Shown here one piece after another: positions 44,029-53,019 of a stretch of 64,000 nucleotides of DNA (positions within the stretch are counted from its first letter, which is position 1; the number at the start of each line of letters is the position of its first letter). The DNA is from Fuerstiella sp. (GTDB lineage: Bacteria; Planctomycetota; Planctomycetia; Planctomycetales; Planctomycetaceae). The translations under genes and the position numbers were made by a program. Under the pieces are notes generated by a model. That model saw only the letters and a program-made list of their open reading frames with translations, was not told where the DNA came from and searched no databases. The stretch spans positions 1-64,000 of the forward strand of contig JAQWOH010000008.1 in NCBI GenBank assembly GCA_029245955.1, given 5' to 3'.

Positions 44029-46803
44029 ATGAATACTCATATCCCGGCCCAACAGACTCATCGGACCCGCTGCGACTCATCCCTGCGTCAACGCGTAACA
44101 TTGGTTCGTCCGCCGGCGGTTCGTCAGTCGTTATTGATTCTGCTGTTCTGCCTGCTGGCGAATCCGACGCGACGCTCTGCGGATGCAGCAGACGCTGTCG
44201 ACTATCAGCGCGATGTTAAACCCCTGTTCGCTCAGAAATGTGGCGCTTGTCACGGGGCACTTAAACAACAGGCCGGGCTGCGACTCGACGCCGGTGTGCT
44301 GATTCGTGAGGGCAGCGACGGCGGACCTGTCATGGTGCCGGGCAGCGCCGCAGACAGCGTTGTGATTCAGCGAGTCACAACGAAACATGCGGACGAACGT
44401 ATGCCGCCGGAAGGAGAAGGCGCTGCCCTGAACGCGCATGAGATCGCCGTATTGAGAACGTGGATTGATGCCGGCGCTACGGCACCGGCGGATGAAGCCA
44501 TTCCGGCGGACCCTCGAGAACACTGGTCTTACCTTGTCCCGCAACGTCCACCGGTACCGGCTTCAGATGACACCGACTGGTACCATCCTGTCGACTCCTT
44601 CATCACTCGCGAACATCAGCGTCTGGGGTTAACAGCCGCCGAACCAGCCGATCCATATACATTGCTGCGACGTGTCTACCTGGATTTGATCGGCCTGCCA
44701 CCGACACAACAGCAATTGCAGTCATTCATAAGGACCTGTCACACGTCACCGGACGCATGGCACAACGTGGTGGATGAGTTGTTGAAAAGTCCGCACTACG
44801 GCGAACGCTGGGGCCGGCATTGGATGGATGTCTGGCGATACAGCGACTGGGATGGTTACAAACAGCAACTGAGAGGCAGCCAGCGGCATATCTGGCGGTG
44901 GCGTGACTGGATCGTCCAGTCGCTGAATAACGACAAAGGCTACGACCGAATGATCATCGAAATGCTGGCCGCAGATGAGGTTGCTCCGGACGCACCGGAC
45001 ATTCTGCCGGCAACCGGATTTCTGGCGCGCAACTACCATAAAAGTAACCGCAATATCTGGCTGGATGCCACTGTCGAACATACGGCAAAAGCGTTCCTCG
45101 GAATGACATTGAACTGCGCCCGCTGCCACGATCACAAGTACGATCCGGTTGATCAGACCGCCTACTATCAGTTTCGCGCCATTTTTGAACCTCATAATGT
45201 TCGTACCGACCAGGTTCCCGGCCAGCCGGACATGGCAAAAGACGGTCTGCCTCGCGCCTACGATGCTGATCTTGCGGCAAAGACGTTTCTGTATTTCCAG
45301 GGCAACGACAAGCGTCCCGATGAAGATCACCCCATGGCTCCGGCAGTCCCGGCCGTGCTGGGTGGCAAGTTCGACATTCAACCCGTCAAATTGCCAGTCG
45401 AATCTTACTTCCCGTCTCTGGTAGCTTTTGTCGAACAGGAACAGGTCGACGCTGCTCGAAAGGCGCTGGCCGAAACGACGAAGCAATCCGGCAGCCAGCC
45501 CACATCTGCTGAGCAGGACGTAACTTCAGAAACTCAATCGAAACAGCTGAAACAGTCCGTCGCGGAATTGCGACTAAGATCACTGACAGCCCGTTTCGCG
45601 GCCGACCGAAGCAAGGCTGTCGATGATAAGGAAACAAGCAACGCGCTGGCCCGTGGTGCTGCTACCGCCGAACGTCTGCTGAACGACGCACAAGCAAGAC
45701 TACTGGTCACTCAGAAAAACAACGCGGTAAAAATGGCCGGATCAGACGAAGAAACAGACGAAAAGAAGAAACATGCCGCGATCGCTGCAGCCGAAAAAGA
45801 ACTTGCGGACGCAATCGTGAAACAGAAGGCGGCTCATGAAGCTCTCGGACGGTCCGATGCCACCTACACCCCGACAGGCAAAGAATATCCTCGCACCAGC
45901 AGCGGACGACGTCTGGCACTGGCCCGCTGGATCGCTAACGAGGCCAATCCGCTGACGGCACGGGTACTGGTCAATCACATCTGGATGCGACACTTCGGCA
46001 ATCCGCTGGTGGACAATGTCTTCGACTTCGGACTGCGCAGCGCAAAGCCCAGACACGCAGATCTGCTGGACTGGCTGGCGGTCGAGCTGATTGAAAATGA
46101 CTGGAGCATGAAACATCTGCATCGCCTGATCGTGACATCGAAGACCTGGAAAGCGGCGTCTACGGCCGGCGAGGCAGACACGGCGGACAACCGTGCCATT
46201 GACCGCGACAACGATTTTCTGTGGCGCATGAATTTCCAGCGACTGGATGCGGAAATCATTCGAGACAACGTTCTGGCCGTGTCCGGCCAGTTGGACACGA
46301 CACTGGGCGGAGCTGACATTGACTTCAGAAAGGGAGAAGAAACCCGCCGTCGGAGTATCTATCTGCGTCACGCCTATGAGAAACAGATGACGATGCTGGT
46401 CCTGTTTGACGCCGCCAGCCCCAACCAATGTTACCGTCGATCAGAAAGTATCATTCCGCAGCAGGCGCTGGCGTTGCTGAACAGCACTTTGTCGCTCAGC
46501 CAGTCCAGACTGCTGGCCCCTCAACTCTGGCAGGCGGCTTCAGCCAATCTGGTGCCGCAGAAAAGTTTTGTCCGTTCCGCGTTTCTGCGGATTCTGTCGC
46601 GGCCACCAACCGCTGAAGAGTTAACCACGTGTCATCAGTTCCTGGCCGAACAGTCAACAACTCTCTCAGAGACAGCTGAACTAACAACATTCATTGGCGG
46701 AAAACCCCCGATCGTCAAGCCAGCCACGGATCCACATCAGAGGGCGCGGGAGAATCTGATCCAGGTTCTCATGAACCACAACGACTTCATCACTGTTCGA
46801 TAA
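44029..46803 (+). CDS. PSD1/DUF1549-DUF1553 planctomycete cytochrome c protein
   Basis: 924-residue paralogue of the protein at 2740. Signal peptide region QSLLILLFCLLANPTRRSADA, heme-type CGACH at 71-75 in the planctomycete cytochrome c domain, LREHWSYLVPQRPP-like linker, DUF1549 with WGRHWMDVWRYSDWDGY and CARCHDHKYDPVDQ, an Ala/Lys/Glu-rich coiled segment, and DUF1553 from RRLALARWIANEANPLTARVLVNHIW to NHNDFITVR. It lacks the beta-rich insert of the first paralogue. The DUF1501 gene follows 66 bases downstream. Located between an amidohydrolase and a sulfatase operon that runs toward it from the other strand. Confidence 0.9.
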   Translation: MNTHIPAQQTHRTRCDSSLRQRVTLVRPPAVRQSLLILLFCLLANPTRRSADAADAVDYQRDVKPLFAQKCGACHGALKQQAGLRLDAGVLIREGSDGGPVMVPGSAADSVVIQRVTTKHADERMPPEGEGAALNAHEIAVLRTWIDAGATAPADEAIPADPREHWSYLVPQRPPVPASDDTDWYHPVDSFITREHQRLGLTAAEPADPYTLLRRVYLDLIGLPPTQQQLQSFIRTCHTSPDAWHNVVDELLKSPHYGERWGRHWMDVWRYSDWDGYKQQLRGSQRHIWRWRDWIVQSLNNDKGYDRMIIEMLAADEVAPDAPDILPATGFLARNYHKSNRNIWLDATVEHTAKAFLGMTLNCARCHDHKYDPVDQTAYYQFRAIFEPHNVRTDQVPGQPDMAKDGLPRAYDADLAAKTFLYFQGNDKRPDEDHPMAPAVPAVLGGKFDIQPVKLPVESYFPSLVAFVEQEQVDAARKALAETTKQSGSQPTSAEQDVTSETQSKQLKQSVAELRLRSLTARFAADRSKAVDDKETSNALARGAATAERLLNDAQARLLVTQKNNAVKMAGSDEETDEKKKHAAIAAAEKELADAIVKQKAAHEALGRSDATYTPTGKEYPRTSSGRRLALARWIANEANPLTARVLVNHIWMRHFGNPLVDNVFDFGLRSAKPRHADLLDWLAVELIENDWSMKHLHRLIVTSKTWKAASTAGEADTADNRAIDRDNDFLWRMNFQRLDAEIIRDNVLAVSGQLDTTLGGADIDFRKGEETRRRSIYLRHAYEKQMTMLVLFDAASPNQCYRRSESIIPQQALALLNSTLSLSQSRLLAPQLWQAASANLVPQKSFVRSAFLRILSRPPTAEELTTCHQFLAEQSTTLSETAELTTFIGGKPPIVKPATDPHQRARENLIQVLMNHNDFITVR

Positions 46804-46869
46804 CCGAGTTACGCATCGCCTGTGCGGCTGCCGATTCTTACAACACAAGCCCCCCGACAGGATATTCAA

Positions 46870-48360
46870 ATGAACGCCGGCCCCCCTGTTCTTCCGCCTT
46901 CAGTCTCACATGCTTCCCGGCGTCGCACCTTTCTGCAGGACATGGGGATGGGATTCGGCAGTGTGGCATTAGCTTCAATGCTCGACAGGGACGCTTCTGC
47001 CGCAGAATCGGACAGGAGGCTGACTGGTGACCGCACGTCCTTCACACCAAAGGCAAAGAACGTCATCTGGCTGTTCATGATTGGTGGTGCCAGCCATATG
47101 GAATCGTTCGATCCCAAGCCGGCGCTGAACCGGTATGCGGGAAAGACAATTGATGAAACTCCGTACGGCGACGTCCTGAAGTCGCCTTTTCTGGAGAATG
47201 AACGGGTCGTGGCGTTTGACCCGAACAACGGCTTCGTCCGCAACACCTGCTATCCGCTGCAGGTCGGTTATCGCAGACGTGGCGACAGCGGATTGGAAAT
47301 CAGCGACTGGTGGCCACATGTCGGTGATTGTGCTGACGACCTGAGTCTGGTCCGTTCAATGTGGACGGAAGACAGCAACCATGGCGCTCAGCTGCAGTTT
47401 CATACCGGTCGGCATCGGGCAGACGGGTTCTTTCCGACAGTCGGATCGTGGGTCAACTATGGACTGGGATCGCTGAATGAAAATCTGCCGGAGTTCATAG
47501 TTCTGGGAACTCCTTTAGCCGATTGCTGCGGCGGACGTGAGGCACATCGCGCAAACTATCTGGGACCGCAATACGACGGTGTGCCGCTCCAGGTCGATCC
47601 GAAAAACAGCATACCTTATCTGTCACCTGAACAGGGTGTCTTCGTCGAAGAACAACGACAACAACTTAATTTGCTGCGCCGGCTGAACCAGTTCACATCC
47701 AATCAAAATCCGAATGACACTGCCATTCTGGCTCGCATCCGCGCCTATGAGCTGGCGTTCCGCATGCAGACGACAGTGCCGCAGGTCGTCGATCTGAATA
47801 CTGAAACTCAGAAAACGCGGGACCAGTACGGTCTCAACCAGAAAAGGACCAGGACATTCGGGCAGCAGATGCTGACAGCACGCCGTCTGGTCGAAAACGG
47901 TGTTCGCTTTGTGCAGGTCTACCATGGCAGCAGCGGAGGAGCCGGTCGTTGGGATGCTCACAAGGGCCTGAAGAAAGGCCACTCAACCGTATGTGGTGAA
48001 GTCGATCAACCCATCGGAGCTCTGCTGAAAGACCTGAAGCAGCGAGGCCTGCTGGAGGAAACAATTGTCGTCTGGGCCAGTGAGTTCGGACGTACTCCGG
48101 GTTCTCAGCACAGCGATGGGCGGGATCATCACCCGTATGGATTCACAGTCTGGATGGCCGGCGGCGGCATTAAAGGCGGAATCGCGCACGGCGCTACGGA
48201 CGAACTCGGCTTCCACGCGGTCGAGAACCGGCATTATGTCAGCGATATTCACGCCACGCTGCTCCACCAGCTCGGCCTGAATCCTGCGGAACTTGCCGTT
48301 CCGGGCCATAAGCGTCTGGAACGGGAAGTCGGCACTCCGATTCACGACGTCATTACGTGA
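46870..48360 (+). CDS. DUF1501 secreted protein, second copy
   Basis: 496 residues from ATG 46870. An export signal with RRR (SRRRTFLQDMGMGFGSVALASML) suggests the twin-arginine route. Family blocks match the first copy: [84 protein letters not shown]. The order PSD1-DUF1501 is the same as at 2740-7513, indicating a duplicated functional pair. It is convergent with the last sulfatase of the operon, ending 63 bases away. Confidence 0.91.
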   Translation: MNAGPPVLPPSVSHASRRRTFLQDMGMGFGSVALASMLDRDASAAESDRRLTGDRTSFTPKAKNVIWLFMIGGASHMESFDPKPALNRYAGKTIDETPYGDVLKSPFLENERVVAFDPNNGFVRNTCYPLQVGYRRRGDSGLEISDWWPHVGDCADDLSLVRSMWTEDSNHGAQLQFHTGRHRADGFFPTVGSWVNYGLGSLNENLPEFIVLGTPLADCCGGREAHRANYLGPQYDGVPLQVDPKNSIPYLSPEQGVFVEEQRQQLNLLRRLNQFTSNQNPNDTAILARIRAYELAFRMQTTVPQVVDLNTETQKTRDQYGLNQKRTRTFGQQMLTARRLVENGVRFVQVYHGSSGGAGRWDAHKGLKKGHSTVCGEVDQPIGALLKDLKQRGLLEETIVVWASEFGRTPGSQHSDGRDHHPYGFTVWMAGGGIKGGIAHGATDELGFHAVENRHYVSDIHATLLHQLGLNPAELAVPGHKRLEREVGTPIHDVIT

Positions 48361-48422
48361 CAACACCGCACCTGCCGAAGTCTTGTGTTCTGTCGATTTC
48401 ATGAAGTCTGCGACGCCCTCGC

Positions 48423-49997
48423 TCACGGAGCAAAGAAATATTCCGGGTACGACAGCGTCAATCGCGACTTGTCGGCGGCGCCTTCGGTCATGCAGGCGTC
48501 GATCTCGACTTTCAATTTCAGCAGATTGCCGGGGTCAAGCAGCGGATCATTCGTTTGCCTGCGCCATGCTGCAAGTTCCTTTTGCAGTTCAGCCAGCATA
48601 TCCAAATGATCGGTATCCGTCGCCAGATCGTGAAACTCGTACGGATCGCTGTGCAGGTCGTACAGTTCATACTCCGGCGGCGTCTGCATGCGATGATACG
48701 ACGATCGAATATATTTCGGAGCTGACTCGATCGCATCCGGCAGCCCCGAAAAGAATCGCATCAGCGTAAACCCGTACCCGGGATTCGTCTGACCGGGCAT
48801 CAGGTTCTGAATCAGTTTGTACCGTTCGTCACGGACAGTCCGCTGAGGAAAAAAATTGTGGGCTGAATGAAGGTGATACTCCGTAAACAGATAACGACGC
48901 CACGCAGGAACAGCGTTGTCCGGCGATGGTGCCTGCAGCAGTGGCAGCAGCGAACGCCCCGGCAGACCGGTGACCGGCTGCGTTCCCGCGACTTCCAGCA
49001 GTGTCGGCATCAGGTCAAGAGTTGAAACCAGTTCCTGCCGAACAAGATCTGATGCCGCATTGTCTGGCCATCGAATCATCAACGGCACCCGGACACCGCC
49101 TTCATACGACGTGCGTTTGCCGCGTAACAGGTCGGCACCATGATCGCCCATATAGACGACAATTGTATTGTCTGCTTTCCCGGACCGCTGCAGAACGTCC
49201 AGCAGATCCCCGATCAATGAATCCAGCCGGCTCATGCAGTTGTAATAGTCGGCCGTATCCTGTCTCAGCTGGGGCGTATCGAGTCCGAAGTAAGCCAGCG
49301 GCTTCACGTCTGCACCGCTCAGGGGATACTTCGGCAGACCACGTGCCTGTCTGATAAACGGACGATGGGCGTCAGGATAATTCACACTCAGAAAAAAAGA
49401 ACGGTCGCTGGCACTGATGAATTCCTCCGCGCGTTTCGCATAATCACCCAGCTTTCTGCGGTTGAAGTTTGCTTTGGGGATTTCGTGCACGTCAAACGGA
49501 AATGCGGCCTCCGGATTGACATGAAGCTTTCCGATGATGCCTGTCCGGTAGCCAGACTGTTTCAGACTGCGAACAAGGTTCGGGGGTTCCTGGTGATACA
49601 TGCGAAACTTCCACGTCGCCAGCCCGATCTGCCCGTTCTGATGCGGATAGAGTCCCGTCAGCAGGGCCGCTCGAGACTGACTGCACCCTGCCTGCGGAAC
49701 GTATGCGTTGTGAAACCGCACTCCTTCCGCCGCAAGCTGATCCAGCACGGGAGTCTTCACAAAGGGTTCGCCATAACAACCGATTTCCGGGCCGTTATCC
49801 TCTGAAACGATCAGCAGAATGTTGGGACGCTCGACAGCGAGAATTTGTGGCAGTCCGAATAACACAACACACAGGACGGTGGCGATGACAGCAAGTGGCT
49901 GAAAGCCGGAAGTACCACCTATCCGTGTATGGAATGACGAGCGCGGCCCGCCGGGCACGCGTTTCAACGATGTGAGATCATGCAGAGCAATGTTCAC
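48423..49997 (-). CDS. Sulfatase with variant signature CSQSR
   Basis: 524-residue sulfatase with an N-terminal hydrophobic segment (PLAVIATVLCVVLFGLPQIL) after a long basic leader. Metal site NILLIVSEDNGPEIGCYGE, signature GCSQSRAALLTGLYPHQNG with Cys 105; the usual proline is Gln here. Second metal site VVYMGDHGADLLRGKRTSYEGG. Formylglycine formation normally prefers C-x-P-x-R, so modification may be less efficient or use a variant recognition. Last gene of the operon; start overlaps the previous stop by four bases (ATGA). Confidence 0.9.
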   Translation of the reverse strand: MNIALHDLTSLKRVPGGPRSSFHTRIGGTSGFQPLAVIATVLCVVLFGLPQILAVERPNILLIVSEDNGPEIGCYGEPFVKTPVLDQLAAEGVRFHNAYVPQAGCSQSRAALLTGLYPHQNGQIGLATWKFRMYHQEPPNLVRSLKQSGYRTGIIGKLHVNPEAAFPFDVHEIPKANFNRRKLGDYAKRAEEFISASDRSFFLSVNYPDAHRPFIRQARGLPKYPLSGADVKPLAYFGLDTPQLRQDTADYYNCMSRLDSLIGDLLDVLQRSGKADNTIVVYMGDHGADLLRGKRTSYEGGVRVPLMIRWPDNAASDLVRQELVSTLDLMPTLLEVAGTQPVTGLPGRSLLPLLQAPSPDNAVPAWRRYLFTEYHLHSAHNFFPQRTVRDERYKLIQNLMPGQTNPGYGFTLMRFFSGLPDAIESAPKYIRSSYHRMQTPPEYELYDLHSDPYEFHDLATDTDHLDMLAELQKELAAWRRQTNDPLLDPGNLLKLKVEIDACMTEGAADKSRLTLSYPEYFFAP

Positions 49998-51424
49998 GGC
50001 TTGACTCCGGTGTACTCAGGGTTTGGCAGCATGGCATCAGCGCCCACCCGTTCACGCCAGGCTTTCATCATGCGGTACAGATCGGCGGCCTTTTCGGGAT
50101 TCAGTTCCGCCATGTCAGTAGTTTCGCCAAGATCGTCGACCAGGTTGTAGAGCGACAGTTGCCCGGTCTCAAATGCTTCGATCAATTTCCAGTCACCCGC
50201 GCGAATCACGCCCGACGGGAAACTCTGCGGATGCTGGTTATAGTGAGGATAATGCCAGTAGAGAGCGTCCCGGTCCAGACCATCGCCATCCGTCAGAACC
50301 GGCACCAGATTTTTTCCATCCAGGTGCTGAAACGGTCGTTCATCCTGTCCCGTGGCGGCAAGAATAGTGGGATAGAAATCCGTGCTGATCACAGGCTCGT
50401 GCGAAACAGAACCCGGCCGTGTCTGCCCGGGCCACTTAATGATCACCGGCACACGCAGACCGCCTTCGTAATTTGAACCCTTGTTCGCACGCAACGGAGA
50501 GTTATCAGTGGCCTTCGCGAAACCGCCATTGTCGCTGGTGAAGATCACCAGAGTCCGCTGATCGATCTTCAGATCCTGCAGCGTCTGCAGCACCCGTCCC
50601 ACGCTGTCATCCACACTCTCGACCATCGCGGCGTAATGCGGTTTTCCCTGAAGGTCCTTCTTCGCGGCTACTTCGTAGCGAGCGACTTTTTCGGGTTTGC
50701 CCTGCAGGGGCGAATGCACAGCGTAGTGCGACAGCATCAGAAAAAACGGCTGATCGGCCGTTGCACGAATGAATTCCTCGGCCTCTTCCGCCAGACGGTC
50801 AACAAGATAGTCGCCCGGCTTGCCAGGCAAAGGTGCATCTTTGCGCAGCATCTGACCAGTTGTCGGTATTTTCCACCTGCCCTCGAATGGATAAAAATAG
50901 CCACCCGGAGCACCGTAGTCGCGACCACCCACATTCACGTCAAAACCCTGATGCCGCGGATAATAATATGTCTCGGTCCCCAGGTGCCACTTACCCATGA
51001 ATGCCGTTCGATAACCCGCCCCGCGCATGGCTTCGGCGATCGTAACTTCCTCCAGCGGCAGGTTCGAAAGGTAACGGCCCTCGCGCATCCTGTTCTTCGT
51101 TGAATTCCAGCGTCCGGACGGCAGCCACTGAGTCAGCAGCAGGCGAGCCGGATACTTGCCGGTCAGAATCGCTGCACGAGTTGGTGAGCAGACATTGCAT
51201 GCCGCATAGCCGGCTGTGAATCGCATACCTTCAGCAGCAAGCCGATCGATGTTGGGAGTCTGGTAGTAAGTGCTGCCGTAGCAGCCGACATCCTTCCAGC
51301 CGAGATCGTCAATCAGAATCAGTACAACATTCGTGTGTGCTGCATCGCTGACACCGGCGCCAACGTTACAAACAGTCCAACTCAGCGCCAGCATGAAGAT
51401 CAGACTGAACTTGATCCGTTTCAT
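49994..51424 (-). CDS. Sulfatase, arylsulfatase A-like
   Basis: 476 residues from ATG 51422-51424, which starts a signal peptide (MKRIKFSLIFMLALSWTVCN) and overlaps the preceding stop as ATGA. Metal site VVLILIDDLGWKDVGCYGS; signature CNVCSPTRAAILTGKYPAR with Cys 79 (canonical). The HLG block GKWHLGTETYYYPRHQGFDVN and the second metal site FTSDNGGFAKATDNSPLRANKG match arylsulfatase A-type enzymes such as those acting on mucin or glycosaminoglycan sugars. Specific substrate unknown. Third sulfatase of the operon in transcription order. Confidence 0.92.
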   Translation of the reverse strand: MKRIKFSLIFMLALSWTVCNVGAGVSDAAHTNVVLILIDDLGWKDVGCYGSTYYQTPNIDRLAAEGMRFTAGYAACNVCSPTRAAILTGKYPARLLLTQWLPSGRWNSTKNRMREGRYLSNLPLEEVTIAEAMRGAGYRTAFMGKWHLGTETYYYPRHQGFDVNVGGRDYGAPGGYFYPFEGRWKIPTTGQMLRKDAPLPGKPGDYLVDRLAEEAEEFIRATADQPFFLMLSHYAVHSPLQGKPEKVARYEVAAKKDLQGKPHYAAMVESVDDSVGRVLQTLQDLKIDQRTLVIFTSDNGGFAKATDNSPLRANKGSNYEGGLRVPVIIKWPGQTRPGSVSHEPVISTDFYPTILAATGQDERPFQHLDGKNLVPVLTDGDGLDRDALYWHYPHYNQHPQSFPSGVIRAGDWKLIEAFETGQLSLYNLVDDLGETTDMAELNPEKAADLYRMMKAWRERVGADAMLPNPEYTGVKP

Positions 51425-53019
51425 TTGTCTTTCCCGTATGTTGTCGTGCCGGTCTTGCTGTGTGTCCACGTATACGTATCAGGATCGAAGTGGAACGCTT
51501 TCTTTGTCGCTGCAGATTCGGCCCAGTGCTTCGTGCCCCAACGGGCCAGCTCGTCCTTAACACCCTTCTGCCCCGGAAGTGTCGCGATGTTGTTCCATTC
51601 GTGTGGATCCGTGCTGTGATCGTAGAGCTCCTCACCACCGTCGCGATATCGGATATAACGATACCGGTCACTGCGAACTGCCACGTTGCCGCGTTTGTAC
51701 TCCATGACAGCGGGTCGATTCCATTCTCTGTTCGGATCCATCAGCAACGGCACCAGGCTGACACCATCCAGCTGACCTTGCTCACGTCGCAGGTTACCCG
51801 CCGGCGCGGCGCCGTCCTGCGTGGCCGAATGCAATCCGGACGTGCACAGCTCTCTCAGGGTCGGGTACAGATCCAGCAGACTAACCGGTCGGTCACATAC
51901 CCCGGGACGATAGCGAAGTGAACTGATGATCAACGGCACTCGTGTCGCTTCTTCCCACAGGGTGGACTTATGCCAGTGCAGTTTCTCGCCCAGATGCCAG
52001 CCGTGATCAGACCACAGAACGATGACTGTGTTGATTGCCTGAGGACTTTGATGAAGAGCATCCAGCACGCGTCCAAGCTGCTTGTCGGCATAACTGATAC
52101 TGGCAAGGTAGGCGCGCACTGCCTGTTTCGACGCATTCGCCTTTCTGATCACATTCAGATCGCTGCGACGAGCTTTCGCAAATGCCAAACCACCGTCCGG
52201 AACATCGTCCAGATCGTCTTCCGGAACCTCCGGCAGCACGATGTCATCGAGCGAGTACATATCGAAGAACTTCTGCGGCACATACCATGGCAGATGCGGA
52301 CGGAACAGTCCACAGGCCAGAAAGAACGGGACCGCGTCCGCTGCATCGCCCTGACTCTTCAGAAAACTGACGGCATACTCAGCACTCAACGCGTCATCAT
52401 ATTGCTCATCCGGAATCGCCAGAGCCCCCCAGTCATTCTCGTGACCGAGTCCCGGCACACCGCTGAACGGAAAACCATCGGGATTTGTCTGGAACTTCGA
52501 CCACGGATAGTTCGTCCGCACGCTGCGAAACCACGGGTCGTTGCGAAAAGTCAGCCGAAAGAAATCATCCCACTGATTCGGTGGATTGTTCCCCGCCGTG
52601 TGATGAAAAATCTTTCCAGCCCCGACAACACGATAACCGCAGTTGCGAAAATGCTGTGGCATGGTGACAGCGTCGGGCAGATTCGGCAGCCACCAATGCC
52701 CGTTATCGTACAGCCCGGTCGTCGAAGGACGGAGCCCCGTCATGATCGCTGCCCGTGACGGAGCACATTTCGGCGACGGACAATGAGCATTCCTGAACAA
52801 CACACCCTGGCCAGCAAGCCGGTCAATGTTCGGAGTGTGGACGGTCCCCTCGTATCCGCCCAGACAATTCACCCAGTCTTTCATGTCGTCCACCGCAAGG
52901 AATAACACATTGGGACTTCGCTGTTCTGAGGCAGCTGAATTCACAAAAGGAACAACGAGCAGGCATGCGAATGTCATGAGGATTCGCAACGGCTCTGTGA
53001 TGACAGAGTCAGTCTTCAT
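51421..53019 (-). CDS. Sulfatase, iduronate-2-sulfatase-like
   Basis: 532 residues with a signal peptide (ILMTFACLLVVPFVNSAA). Metal site NVLFLAVDDMKDWVNCLGGY and signature CPSPKCAPSRAAIMTGLRPSTTG with Cys 85; later WSDHGWHLGEKLHWHKSTLWEEATRVPL, all typical of the iduronate-2-sulfatase group. It probably removes 2-O or similar sulfates from a glycan. Overlaps both neighbouring sulfatase genes by four bases, so the whole run is translationally coupled. Confidence 0.93.
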   Translation of the reverse strand: MKTDSVITEPLRILMTFACLLVVPFVNSAASEQRSPNVLFLAVDDMKDWVNCLGGYEGTVHTPNIDRLAGQGVLFRNAHCPSPKCAPSRAAIMTGLRPSTTGLYDNGHWWLPNLPDAVTMPQHFRNCGYRVVGAGKIFHHTAGNNPPNQWDDFFRLTFRNDPWFRSVRTNYPWSKFQTNPDGFPFSGVPGLGHENDWGALAIPDEQYDDALSAEYAVSFLKSQGDAADAVPFFLACGLFRPHLPWYVPQKFFDMYSLDDIVLPEVPEDDLDDVPDGGLAFAKARRSDLNVIRKANASKQAVRAYLASISYADKQLGRVLDALHQSPQAINTVIVLWSDHGWHLGEKLHWHKSTLWEEATRVPLIISSLRYRPGVCDRPVSLLDLYPTLRELCTSGLHSATQDGAAPAGNLRREQGQLDGVSLVPLLMDPNREWNRPAVMEYKRGNVAVRSDRYRYIRYRDGGEELYDHSTDPHEWNNIATLPGQKGVKDELARWGTKHWAESAATKKAFHFDPDTYTWTHSKTGTTTYGKDK

